The notes beneath the pieces were generated by a model that saw only the letters and a program-made list of their open reading frames with translations, was not told where the DNA came from and made no database searches. A program made the position numbers and the translations under genes. From Undaria pinnatifida (Eukaryota; Sar; Phaeophyceae; Laminariales; Alariaceae): DNA of 64,000 nt. The DNA lies in the NCBI GenBank assembly GCA_012845835.1, contig JABAKD010000028.1:5490296-5554295 (forward strand), written 5' to 3'. This document shows, one piece after another, positions 35,801 through 46,300 of this stretch (position 1 is its first letter; every line of letters begins with the position of its first letter).

Positions 35801-38800
35801 ATACAGGCGGACAATACGGCAAAAAGCAAAAAAAAAGAAAAATCACAGCTGCCGTTTTTTTGAGACATTTTTTTTTTCAAAACACGGCAAAAAAAAAAAT
35901 GAAAGAGAATTCCCACGGTCTTGGGCTACTAACGCCTCTACGCCTGGAAACCCGTTTTCGGCAGGAAAATACTTGAAATTGGTACAGGAAGGGTTTTTGG
36001 GCCCCTAACGAGGTTGAGGAGCGAAGGAAATGGTTCAGCCAAAAGCGCCAATCTCTATCGTAGCACGCGTCTTGGTGGTGATGGTCGGCGTTCGTAACTG
36101 CCATGTTGAACCGGCCCCCCTTTTTTTTACGCCGTCAAAATTAGCAGAATTATTAAACTCGTATTCGCTTAGCACACACGCAATAAGAAACAGAGCCGAG
36201 AATAATATTGAGAGCCGTGGGTCGCACCTTGCCGCGTCCAACACCGCCGATCCCCCTCGGCCTCGCGGCGGCGCGACCTTGTGACTGGGAAGGGAGCGGG
36301 GGGGGGAGGGGGGGGCATGGGCGCGATGCGGGTTTGCAAGTCGTGGAGCCGGGTGGGCGGGCGGGGAGCGGGTGAGTGGTTCTTGGAAAAGAAACAAGCG
36401 CAGAAAGTGAATCATAATGCGTTAGTGGTAAGAAAATAAAAACAACAACCCCCCTCCACAGATGGTCAAACAAAAGATACACGGCGGGCAGCGACGAGGC
36501 ACCAAAGTTTCCGTGTGTTATTAAGAACAGCTTGATTTGTTTCCGAGGGGGTTTCCAGTAACAACAACAGGTGGAGATTTATGCGAACGAGTATATAAAA
36601 ACAACGACAACCCTCCCAGCCCCCCCCCCCCCGCCCCCCCCTCTCTCTCTCTCTCTCGAAAGTCCGGCCATGAAGTCAAGACAAAGTTGGCAGATCGGGG
36701 AACCCCAAACCTCTACGCGCGCCGTCCCCCAAACACCGAGAGTACAGAGCAAAGGCCCCCCCACAGGGCAGGGTCAACCATTTCAACGGGGCACCACCAT
36801 TCTTTTCGCCGTCCACCCGAAATCGTAACCCACCTTTCGACTTTGAGCCAACAAAAACAACAACCTCTGATAGATCAAAACCAGAAAGGTTATGCGTCTT
36901 CGTGGCGGATCGAGACACCGCTCCGACGACCCTAGTCTCTGTGGCTGGAACAATTACAAACACGGCTCTGCCGTAAAACCTTGGTGCAAGCTTGACGCAA
37001 GCCTGTCGCCAGATATGAATAAAAAATACAGCAAAAACAGCAGCGCCTACCTTAAACCCGATGACTTCCTTCTTCTCCACGCGAGAGGACCCTTCCTTCC
37101 TCTGCGCCGCGCTCATGTCTCCCGTCGCCGAGGCACCAGCATCCCGCCCAAGCCTGTCACCCCCCCCCCCCGTTCCCTCAAGCACGGCGCTGTCGCGGGC
37201 CTTCCCACTGCCAGCGCTAGCCCTGCGCCGGTGCCCCCCCCCCTCGAAGCCTCCGACGGGTTGAAACATAGTCTCCTCCTGAAGATCCAGCTGCAGCCGC
37301 TGTTTGCGCAGCGTCTTCAGACGGGCGTCCCGAGCTTTCTGGAGCGCGGACGAGCTCGCCTCGAAAGCTCTTGCCGCCGCCGCCCCCGCCCCCTCTTCCT
37401 CCCCTGCCGGTCGCGAGGCGTTTGCGCGGGCACGGGGCCCGGCCGAGGAGCTTCGCCTGCTGCGACCGCCGGAGGCGGAAGTCGCTGCGCCGGGACCGGC
37501 ACCTAGAGACGGGTAGAAGGTGCACTCCTCAGCTTCTAGCTCTCGCCGCCGCTGTTCGCGCACGGCCTTGCTTTTGACCCACTCCTCCGTGCTTTTCTTG
37601 ATGCGAGCGTCGAGCGGGGCCATGGGTCCTTCGAATTGTCGCGTGGGGAGGCGGGGCTGGGAGGGGAAGGGGGAGGGCGAGGGGGTGGGGAAGGGGGCAG
37701 GGGAGGGGAAGGGGGAAGGGGAGGGGGGGTAGGCGGAGGAGGGGTGAGGGGGGAGATGGGTGCGGCGTTAGGGGCGAAGGAGAAGGAACGATGGACACTC
37801 CGTCGCAGATTGGAGGTGGGGAGAGTATCAAGGCTTTAGCGTACCAGATTAGCATGCATGATCATGGGTACGGTAGGCCTCACAAGCGGGAGCATGTCGA
37901 CCGTGCCATTCACGCACCGAAGGCAGCACGGACTGTGGGCGGCGGCGACATTTTGGTTCAGGGAGATGGGGGGGGGGCGTAATAACCCTTCATGGCAACC
38001 CGTGCCCATCAATTCCACGACGAGGTGAATTTATCACGCACGACAGGCGAACGAACGCACGTGACAAGTTCAACTGATTGTCGTACGTCACGGCTCCAGC
38101 ACCAGACACAACAGGAGCCATCCGCGCCTGAGGTTCGTTTCGCGTTGCCCGCACAATACCGCAAGCCTTCAACACAATTTCCAAGTACTTTGATTCCCAA
38201 AACGTCGGTACAATCCTAAAGGGACTAACAACATCTACCAGCCAGTAAAACAACGCTTACACAAACACAACGATACGCGCAAAAACACACACAAGGTAAA
38301 AAAAAACAAAAACGCTAGGGCTCCCGCGCTTACGCGGGGAAATAAAACTTACCTGAAAGTGTTGGGACTCCTCTCGCTCCTGCTTGAGGTACTCCTCTTT
38401 GAGAGCGGCCTTGTTGATCTCCTGCTCGGTCCCGGCACGGACGAGGCGCTCAAACACGTCGACATCGCCGCCGTCGCCGCCACCACCATCCTCGTCGCCC
38501 GCTCGGGCAGCAAGATTGGGCTGGAACGTCGCAACCAAACGCTCCCTCTCCCGGGCCTGCTGCATCAACTTCTCCATGTTCCTCTCCCTCGCCGCCATGA
38601 ACCTGGCGGACCTCGCCACGAACGACGTGATCCCTCCAGGGCTACCATCACCGCCCGTGCTGCTGCGCCTCGGCCTCATCCGCGGGGCAGACGCGCTGCG
38701 GCCGATCGAAAAGTTTGGCTTGAAAGTACACCCCTCCCTTTCCTGCACGAGCCTCCTCTCTTCCAGCTCCTGCCACCTGTGCGTCCAGCGCTCGGCGTTC

Positions 38801-41586
38801 ACCTTCATGCGGACATCGAGGGGCTCCACAGACGACTGCCGCCCGCGGGCCGTGATGGAGGGAGACCCAGGCCGCGATACCTGCTTCATGTGTGCCCCCG
38901 TAAGAGCCTCCAACTTCGCTTGCCGCCGCTTCGCATCTTCGTACAGCGCGTGAAAGCAAGACAGGTCTACCCCGCCACCGCCAGTGCTCCTGCGTCTGCC
39001 ACGGCTGCCGCTACGGCGGCCACTACCGCCGCCCCCTTGCCCACCGTCGCTGTCCTCATCGTCTCCCCTTCGCCCCCGCGAGGCCGCTCTCCCCCGGCTA
39101 GCTGCCCTCCTGCTGATCTCGGGTGTGAACGTGCAATCGCGGGGCCTCTCTTCCTCGTTGCGCCGGGCGATCTCCAGCTTTGAGCTCCGCTGGACGGCGT
39201 CGAGGTAGAGGCTCTCGAGGCGGTCCACCCCTCCGACCGACGGGTTTCCCTTGCGCGGCGTCGACCACCGCCGGGGCGTAAAAGGGGACAGTCCCGGCGA
39301 CGCGCCGGACAGCTGGGAGGCGTTCTCCTTCCTCCGCCGCTCCAGCCTCTCCCGCGCTTCCCGTGCCTGCTCGTGGAGGCGGTTGCCCGATTGCTCCGCG
39401 GACGCCGGAGTCAACACGACCATCGTCGGCGGCCCAGCTGTCACCATCACGGGCGATGCCCCCGAAGCTGCGGACAGGGGCGAGGCCCCCTCTTTCCTCC
39501 GCCGGTCTAGCCTCTCCCGTGCCTCCCGTGCCTGCTCGTGGAGGCGGTTCCCAGACATCTCAGCCGACGCCGGGGTCATGACCACTCCATGAGACGCAGG
39601 GCGCACGGGGGTCCTCTGCTGCTGCTGCTGCTGCGGGGTAACGGGGGACTCCCTTCCAGGCCTGACGCGGTTAGGCGTGCGGCGGCGCTGCGACGTAGGT
39701 TCCGCGGACGGGGTAGCGGGCGACCCGAACTGTCCCGGTGACATCGCAATGTTCGGGGTTGCTCGGGAAACGCTCCCCGCCGCGGGCGACGCACGCGCGG
39801 GAGCCGGAGAGGCCCCACCACCGGCGCCGGCAGCGCGCACCCGCGAGCGGGCGGGGGACATACCCCTTGCACTCGAGACCGGCCGCTTCTGCGAAGGCCT
39901 CGCGTCGGGAGTCGACTCGCGTCGCCGCTGTCGCCGCTCGTGCTGGTCCTGCTGCGCTGGTTCTAGGGAAGATCGGCGTGCGTGCGATTTCGCCGCCGCA
40001 AGGGCTGCCTTGGCCTTGCTCGCCACCACTGGGGTTTCTCCGCCTTTCCGCGAGGGGCCGGGGCCTGGGCCGGGGGTAAGGCCGTGGCTGGGGCCGGACG
40101 CGGCGGGGACCGCCGTCTTTTCGCGCCCCGATTCTTGCTGTCGCGCGTCCGGAGTGGAAACGACGGGCGCCGTCGTCTCCACCGCCGCCGGTGCTGGCAT
40201 GGTTGTAGGCAGTCCGGGCGCTGGAGGGGGAGCCGCAACCGACTCGACCGGCGCGGTCGGGGGCGCCGGGGTGGCCACAATGGGTGCGGGGGGGGGCGAG
40301 GGAGTGGACACAGCGGCCGCCACCGCCGTTTCTGCTGCTTCCGCTGCTGCCACCACCGTTTCCTCTTCTTCCGCTGCCGGTGCCGCTGCCATCGCTTCTT
40401 TCGCCGCTTCCGCCGCTTCGGCAATTTCCGCCGCGTCCACCGCTCCCGCCGCTTTTGTAGCTTCCGCCGCTGCCGCTACGACTGCCACTTCCACCGCTTC
40501 CGCCGCTGCCGCTGCTTCTTTCGCTGCTGCCGTCGCTACTTCCGCTGCCGCTGCCAGTTCCGAAGCCGCCGCCAATTCCGACGCGGACGGTTCAGGCTCG
40601 GGAGGGGGCATCCTATCATCCTCGGGCGCCGTAGCGGGGGCGCTCACGCCCAGAACGGTGGCAGCGGGAGGTGTTCCAACCGGCTCACGTCTGGTAAACG
40701 GGTGGACGGGAGCGGCACCTTTTCCCGAAAACGGAGCCACGGCGATGTCGACTACGTCTTCGGCTTCGGGGGCGGGTGTGGGTGTGGGCGCGGGCACCGG
40801 CTCGGGCTCGGGCGCGCGTGGGGGTAGGGTGGCGCCAGCGGGGGGGGACTCCTCGACCGAGTCCTCGGCCAAATTCGACGGTGCTCCGGCCAGCTCCGAC
40901 GGTTCTTCGGGCGCAACGGCCGGCGGTACGACCTGCTCCACCGTGGGCTCGGCAATCGGTGTACCCTCGCTCTCGGGAGTGAGAGGAACATCGGGGACAG
41001 TCGATTTATCTTCGACTTCCTCTCTCTGGCCTTCACCCTCACCCTTTCCATTACGGTTGCCGTCCTCGGCAGCCTGATGAGCCGGCAGCTCTACGGAGGC
41101 ATCAGCAGCGGCGGGGGCGGGTTCGCTGTCGTCTTCGGCGGCTACTGCTACCGCGTCCTCCGAGTCCTGCTCGTCTTTTACGGCCGGCGCAACCGCCGGC
41201 GCTGCTGCTGCTGCCGGCGGGGCGGCATCGTCGGGCTTATCCTTCTTGACGGCGTGTATTCCCAGCCCCTTCGAGACCAACCTCGACTTCATAGCCGCTA
41301 TCTTTCCCGTCTCAAATTCGGCAGCAAGTCTTGCCAGCTTCTCCTCTGATCCACCTGCGCCGTCCTCCTTCGGCGATGTGGTTCCGTCCTCCTGTGTGGC
41401 ACCCGCGGCGCCCGGTGAGAGACCCTTGCGTACCAAGCTCTGCTTCATAGCGGCTATCTTGCCGTTTTCGAGCTCGGGGGCCTCGTAGAGGGTGTCGGGC
41501 GGGGGCCCGCTTGGGGCGGCCTGGTCGAGGTCATCTATTTTTTTCTTGAACGTGGCGATTTTCTCCTCGAGCGATAGGAATTCCAT
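23858..41586 (-). CDS. Large unnamed protein with repeated CTFxP-type segments (6 exons)
   Basis: The minus-strand model joins 41586-38353, 37656-37051, 32822-32414, 30909-30397, 29218-28683 and 23926-23858, giving 1788 aa. All five introns are GT-AG and exon phases (0,0,1,1,0) agree. I do not recognise a named family. Residues 1-110 hold two related segments (GKIAAMKQSLVRKGL and GKIAAMKSRLVSKGL). About 110-640 is Ala/Pro/Glu-rich low complexity. About 640-780 has two copies of TPASAE.SGNRLHEQAREARERL. About 780-1210 has five charged segments, each ending in a C/A/M-T/-F-x-P motif (DCTFTPEI, GCTFKPNF, ATFQPNL, ECTFYPSL, TMFQPVG). This pattern is common in protist cytoskeletal or flagellar proteins, so that role is only a guess. 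Exon 3 opens with DFLERNAEEVAHRRQREIE, and exons 4-5 are acidic with Gln and Glu tracts. The last exon ends DFDRAQREIEAKLRAL. An earlier stop at 28632 would be used if exon 5 were not spliced. Confidence 0.8.
24485..24715 (-). mobile_element. LINE 3'-end fragment, abutting a longer copy
   Basis: This minus-strand copy carries a G-rich block at 24490-24518 (an impure C-tail), then the stop and the terminal coding region, extending about 190 bp to 24715. There it meets the poly(G) of the next LINE copy. The two copies are head to tail and share the terminal words CCTTTCGAGACGGAGCACCG and CTTCCATACAT. It is 5'-truncated. Confidence 0.7.
24716..27650 (-). mobile_element. Degraded LINE (non-LTR retrotransposon) with reverse transcriptase remnants
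   Basis: On the minus strand the pieces in order are as follows. A pre-RT segment (VEHYRKLGTPTGNETFDAEF) is followed by EEVKKCVAELDIGKAAGEDE, the start of the RT fingers. Then come the FRPN and FLDVQKAYD region, and the catalytic block LMLADDFVGIS with its ADD motif at about 26665-26700. NVKQCAVGVC and YARFGVEISKD follow, then KMDAVLKDPHLD, VVVPKLEYAGEVWEGNAKF and the C-terminal Cys/His-like MCPRGTTLESRTPIVEECEI. It ends with RKGCVVNG, a stop and poly(C) (poly(G) at 24716-24731). Many stops and frameshifts make it inactive. No endonuclease region is visible, so it is 5'-truncated. A foreign insertion at about 25805-26400 splits it. It lies in the last intron of the minus-strand gene, same orientation. 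Confidence 0.85.
25805..26400. mobile_element. Insertion inside the LINE, with inverted ends
   Basis: LINE coding similarity stops near 26400 (after the KDFS..DAH region) and resumes near 25800 (KMDAVL). Between them, TTGTTAACAGGGG at 25823-25835 and CCCCTGTTAACAA at 26047-26059 form inverted ends of a unit of about 260 bp (25812-26070). That unit has an AT-rich core. The rest (26075-26400) contains KLGVGNDDVLKRPKE-like coding traces that I cannot assign, so two insertions or one larger element are possible. Confidence 0.5.
27659..27740 (-). mobile_element. LINE 3'-end fragment with poly(C) tail
   Basis: A short minus-strand copy holds poly(G) at 27659-27668, then the reverse complement of the LINE terminus through CCTTTCGAGACGGAGCACCG. 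A second G run of about 18 follows at 27742-27759. It sits at the 5' boundary of the longer LINE copy, giving three LINE ends in 3.3 kb, all in the same orientation. Confidence 0.65.
27915..28085 (+). mobile_element. tRNA-derived SINE (family S1), plus orientation
   Basis: It has a tRNA-like head (GGGTGCGCCAGCTAGCGTTG, a stem GGCTGCGAAAGCAACTGAG, and the B-box-like GAGTTAAATCG). The S1 body GGAAGTGTGGTGAGCTAAAG and CCCATCCGCCGGAGGAT follows, then an A-rich tail with G interruptions. It matches the copy at 33901-34085 nearly throughout. Confidence 0.75.
28199..28467 (+). mobile_element. MITE-like element, family H copy 2
   Basis: This is the plus-orientation partner of 3590-3856. Its ends GATTCTACGATAGCCCCTCC and GGGGGGGCTACAGTAGAACG are imperfect inverted repeats. 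The interior carries CGAACGTTTCATCATC, GGACTATCGAACGATGACG and CGGGAGCTGGTTTCAAAACC. It is non-coding. Confidence 0.55.
29460..29890 (+). mobile_element. Poly(C)-tailed SINE-like repeat (family D), copy 2
   Basis: Aligned blocks include CATATGGCAAGGCACCCACG, TTGCTGTCTCTGGAAGTGGC, AGGATGCAGTTCACCCTTCA, GATGCGAGGGTCTATGGTCG and a C-rich end at 29861-29882. The head contains GATGGCGGTCGAGTTAGATG, possibly tRNA-like. It lies in intron 4 of the minus-strand gene, antisense to it. Confidence 0.65.
29985..30260. repeat. (GAACC)n pentanucleotide repeat
   Basis: About 24 pure GAACC units run from 29985 to 30102, followed by a degenerate zone to about 30260 with GATTCGAACCGCCTCGAA higher-order copies. 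It is the complement-strand form of the (TTCGG)n-type tract at 63027-63131. The open frames of Glu-Pro-Asn-Arg-Thr repeats are artefacts. Confidence 0.9.
31560..31690 (+). repeat. Short tandem duplication
   Basis: Two units of about 95 bp share CTTCTGATCGAGTCTATACA / TTCTTATCGAGTCTATACAT and a following CCC(C)TTGGGGGTGTGG / CCCGTTCGGGATGTGG hairpin-like part. They lie in the second intron of the minus-strand gene's long intron region. No function is seen. Confidence 0.5.
33237..33490. repeat. Tandem units with TCTATA ends
   Basis: Units of about 97 bp repeat TATCGGCAACA.GCACTAC and C.GGCACTATAGAG. The outer words GTTCCCTCTATATCATAGCG and CGGCACTATAGAGATCACTA resemble the inverted ends of the element at 46969-47145, so this may be a rearranged copy of that family. 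Confidence 0.45.
33901..34085 (+). mobile_element. tRNA-derived SINE (family S1) with AAAT tail
   Basis: The head GTGGGATCCGAAGGGTGCGC and AGCTAGCGTTGGGTTGCG leads to the S1 body (GGAAGTGTGGTGAGCTTAAG, CATCCGCCGGAGGATG) and an A-rich tail containing four AAAT units. It lies in the 4.2-kb intron between exons 2 and 3 of the minus-strand gene, antisense to it. Confidence 0.75.
34860..35035. repeat. GATCTAGATCGTGCAG-type tandem repeat
   Basis: Degenerate units of about 50 bp contain CGTCTAGACCGTGCAGGGTT, CATGTTG(C/G)CCG and AGATCTA. A similar array is at 48765-48960 (GATGATCTAGCTC, TCATGTTGCCGCGCGGG). It is non-coding in both places. Confidence 0.5.
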
Positions 41587-43372
41587 CGCCGCCGCAGCCG
41601 CCGTTTACCGTCCCTGCTGCTGCTGCCGCTGCTGCTGCTGCTGCTGCTGCTTTTGATGTTGATGCTGGAGATGGCCCGGCAAGGAACGAAGCGGCATGCA
41701 ACCGAGTGAGAGGCGGTTGTGCCAGGCGTGTCAATATGATAACTCAGTTTTCCAATCTTGCAAAACGTGTGGTGCCTTCATTGCAGTCAACGCGTATCAT
41801 ATCATATACTCCGTACGATACACGACGAGTATTTCGCCGTTCTTGCTTGTCCGAAGGGGGAAGCCGTGTTTTGTTCCGAAAAATGTACCAGGTGTGTATG
41901 CTACTATTGATGCGACGTGTACCAGGTGCACATCGTATGCACAGACTATGCCAGAGACTGGTACCTATGGATGATCTCATATGATACCATGTGCTGCTGT
42001 GCACCACAGGCAAGAGTTTATTACTACTATTATATAGCTACTACTGCTGTTCTGCTGCTGTGCTGCTGCTGTATGATACATCATTACGTTTATGTAGGCT
42101 CGTTGTCAGCTCGTGACGGAGAGATTATCAACTGCATACCAGGGGTATTATTTTTCTTTACCCCTCTATTTTACGCTGCGCCAGAGCTGTATGTACGTGA
42201 AAATGAACGTTTTTGTAGTACCAGTGGCAAGGGGCAGGTGTGACGGATGGCGCAGGGAAGGTGCGTTCTCCTCGTCCTTAGGTGGGTGTTGCTGGCAAGA
42301 AACGGCGTCCCTAGCCCCGTCGCCCCTTTGCGGGGCACTCACGGGTCTTGCTTGGGCCATACAGCAGCAGCCATGGTGGTGGTGAAAGCTGGGTCGTGCT
42401 TGCAGTGCGGTATATAAAAGTGCAGTGCAGCTGGGAAGTTGCGTGCGGCAAGCGTGGGAGCTACGATACCCTATGATATGACGCTAAATTGAGCGGTTTA
42501 GTTCTTGCTGCACCAGAACAGTTAAATATCTGCATACACAACGGGATCATCTGCGGAAACCCGAGAGCAAGGCCGAGCGCTGCTTTCTCCCGAAGCCTCT
42601 TCTCTAGCTGGAGAGCGTGGGCGTGCGTGTGCACATCGGATTCCGAAAATCAGAACTCGCGGTGTGACGAGAAGAGAGGCATACTCGTAATATTTCAAAT
42701 ATTCCAATGATAGGACATATCGTATGTGCTTGCTCACCTTCTCCCCTAACTGAGGTGGCGTAGCTCGTCCACCACTCTGCGTGCTGGATACGTATACGTC
42801 TTCTCCAGGCTTTAGAACCGCCTTAGTGGTGTGGCCGACCAACACACAGCAGAATAGAAGCCGAAAAAAATGGGCGCTTTTGTTTGAGTCTAGGCTGCGG
42901 CTCCGAGGCTCTCGGCTCTCAGCCCTCTCGGAGTATTTAACATGCATGGCAGGCCTATGAAAGAGGGGAAAGGGGGTGTATGCCCTCCTGTAATTGCCCC
43001 GCGTGTCCCACAGGTTTCTGGTGACAGGAATAAAGGCATCAGCAGGGGCCTGGAACCCGTGGTGCACTGCGTGGATTTGACAGCCTATCACAGCATAGAG
43101 TGGGGGTCTCGGTTCCCTACGGTGGAATCGGGTTTCGATCGCGTACAAGGCGTGCTATCACGAGATCTGATTGCCGCCAGATAGGGACAGCAGCAGCAGC
43201 AGTTTGGATTTTGGGGTTTCTCCAGTACACCAATATTGGTTTTAATATAATAACCGTTTTGTATTAAATATAATATAAAAATAGTTATTATATTTAAATC
43301 CAAAGTGGTGTACCTGTACCTGTGCGCTCCGCCCCAGCACGGCAGCAGCAGGTACGCATCTGAAGTACCATC
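41587..43372. promoter_or_regulatory. Shared upstream region of two divergent genes
   Basis: This 1.8-kb interval separates the start codon of the minus-strand gene (41586) from that of ATM (43373). Next to the minus-strand start lies a GCAGCAGCAG-rich 5' leader (about 41610-41655). The words TACCAGGTAC and TACCAGGTG recur (41885, 41919, 41957, 43308). Short candidate TATA-like stretches exist (TATATAAAAG at 42410), but no start site can be placed. Part or all of the regulation of both genes may come from here. Confidence 0.4.
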
Positions 43373-46300
43373 ATGTGGAGCGTCGAAGAGATAGAGGATG
43401 TGCTCCGGTTGCTGCGTGACAATGGAGCCACCAATCGGCGCAAGGCAATCAAGGGAGTCCTTGAGCTCACTGGGAAGGAGTCCAATCGCGTTGTGCTCTC
43501 CTCGATGGGTTCAGGGTAAGCTATGTACGAATACGCAATTCTGCTACTGGTAGCTTAGGCGGGAGCATGCACAACATGGTAATTTCCAAGCACAGCAATT
43601 TCGCGCCAGTACGCGCAGATGCACATCAAACGGCAACCCTAACACTGGAGTTGATCGCTGAACACAAGATCAAGATCCCTACACTGCTTAGTCTATACAC
43701 GTAACATGCACAAAGGATACCCATCGCATGCTTCCGATAGTCCGCTCTGCTGTGCCCATCTGCCAAGTACGTCCGTGAGAGCAGCGAGGTACGTACGTAT
43801 AATATGCGCACTATCATAGCGGGTGTGTGTCCCAACGAACTGCTGCTGGTTGCTCTCAATATCAGACTTGCCTCCGCGAAGACCGTGTTTTCATGAGTCT
43901 GCCCCGGCTCCACAGACACGCGATTCCTTCTTGAGCACAATCTACCAGGTACAGCAGCAGTATCATACCAGGTATAGTAATACCTCTGCCTGCCCCCCAC
44001 CCCCCCCCCCCCTAAATATCCTTCCAACACCCCCCCCCTCCCTCCCCCCTCCCTCCCCCCTCCGCCCGAATAAAAAATCGCCGGTTACAAACGCTACCCG
44101 ACAGGTAATATTATATATTTATCTTTCGAGCCATCCATGCAGTAGCTCTAATCAACCCCCTCCCCCCTCCCCACGCCGCCGCCCACACCATTGTCTACTA
44201 CCATCACGCGTGCACTAAACTCCTATTCATTTATGCGACCTACCCCCCCCCCCCTCCTTCATAACTCATTGGCGCTATCATCCAAAAGCAAGAAAGTAGG
44301 CACAAGGTGCCGAAGTCCGTCTTACGAGTGGTTCTTGAAAGGATGCAGTTCACCCTTTATGCGACTCGCCGAACACCTCACGGCGCTTCCCGCTTGGTGC
44401 AAGCAATGTCTGCCTGGTGGGTGAAAACCCGACGTGCTCCGTCCCGGCATAGTAGGGATGCGAGGGTCTTTTTTTTTTTTTAATTCTTTTTTTTCCTCAC
44501 ACTTCTACTTTCCAGCTTCTGGACAAGCCGTGGTCACAGGTGTCGTCCCTTCTCCCCCCCGGTTCTTTCCTTCGATTTTTATCGCGCATATGGTTCAGCA
44601 ATCCCACTGCTCGTCGATATTCCGCCGAGTGTTGCTAACTCACGCTCTCGCGCTTTCCGCAAGTCAATTTGTGCACAAGAAAAAGTCCCAACGAATTTAT
44701 ACGAGTATGCACTCGGCGGGCCTCGAACTCACGAAACTGACCTATACCAGGCTCGAGGATAACCTGACACGCCACCGGGGCGACCGGTGAGTCTATGGTC
44801 ATATGACGACGGCCATGCACAGACTAAGTACACCCCCCCCTCCTTGAACCCCCCCCCCCCCCCCTCCCCTCACCAGCCATACGACTACAGGATACACATA
44901 TTAAACTGGTGCCTTCTACAGCCGTCATATTTTGTCCCCCTCAAAAACGGGATTTATAGTTTACGTGCATGAATTGATTAACATCACCCTGTTGACCCTG
45001 GTGCAAGCTAGTTCCAAGGGGAGTCATCGACCTATATCCTTAGTGAGGACACACACCCTGTGATACGCGCGATCGGAGTATCACACACAGCTTGCAAATA
45101 TGAGTTTCAACGAAGTATTTAATCTTGCAGCTGGACTGTTTTTCTTTCTTTTTTTATAGTATTTTTCCAAGCGAATGGAAACAGGCCCCCCTTTGGAGAT
45201 GGCGGAAGCCCTTTTTTTGTTGTTAGACACATGATTTCGACCGCGGAGCAAATCGCACACCCACCAACGCACATAATTTGGCGACAGTTGACAACGTCCT
45301 GCTGCGCGAGTGCCTGGCGCCAGCTATGCTATCTTAACTGACGCAATGGTGGCACCGCTCGCGATCAGCCAACTTGCCATCAGCTATTAACCAACACGGG
45401 ATGCCGACCGATGCCCATGGCCATGCATGGCCGATCTGTTTTGGTATCATGTGCCAGGTACTAGGTATCATGCGTCATTATCGTATCATGTTTACAGCGA
45501 TACGCATGAGCCGACAGTTAATAATCTCTTATTTGTGGCAAGGCTGGAATTCTTATATGTAAAGGCCAGGTGTGTCTACACTATTTTCAGTGCAGAAGAG
45601 GCCATGCTCTTATTTTCGTTTAAAAATCTATTAATAGACTGAAATTATTTACTGCCGAATTCTCAAGTGCTGTCGCGTACTTGCTTGTAGTCTCTAGGAA
45701 GGCACCTCGCCAAATACTCGACACCCTGTTCGAGGCAATGGTTGAGGGTCAATATAAATAGTGTGTACGATACGAATATAACCCTGACCCCAACCCCAAC
45801 CCACGCAACCATTGTTCAGGGCTAGCCCTCTTCATCTCGCATTAGACCTTACCATTTGTTCGACACTATGGTTGACACACGTTGTGTATGGCACGAAAAA
45901 AACTAGCCCTAAACGTGTATACCTGGTAGGTTGATTGGGTTTCGATTAGGGTTGGGATTAGGGTGTGTTATGTTATAGCAGTCCGACAATAAACAGTAGC
46001 TCGATATATACGAAGAACAATAAATTGAATTCCGATGTGGAATTGAGGCCGTACAGTGTTGCTATGATAAACCTAGGATTCGCTTGTATTAAAAATATCA
46101 CCTTGTAGATGGATCAAACGTTGGAAGCATTCGTTGGTTGACCTGGGGGTGCTTAGTTATCGTCCCCCCCTAGTATATCGGAGTTTCGTACATTCTCCTA
46201 GTGAAGTTCTTTTTGTCGAGTTCTTTTTGTCGAGCTTGTATTTGTGGTTGGACTGGCGCGTCGTAATTGGTAAGGTGCTGTCTGGTCTGGTACACACACG

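Noticed and set aside
36240-36400. Possible extra exon between exons 2 and 3 of the minus-strand gene
   Set aside because: Proline-rich reading without motifs; exons 2 and 3 already join in phase to give GFKDFLERN.
39677-41077. 466-aa plus-strand open frame
   Set aside because: Antisense shadow of the Ala/Pro-rich first exon of the minus-strand gene; the minus frame carries the conserved motifs and splice sites.
42522-43148. 208-aa minus-strand open frame in the intergenic region
   Set aside because: No recognisable motif, no splice context, and skewed composition; cannot be supported as a gene.
45780-45800. ACCCCAACCCCAACCC as a telomere-like motif, and the TTGGG array as telomeric
   Set aside because: Too short and irregular, or the wrong unit for known stramenopile telomeres (TTTAGGG); both are internal.
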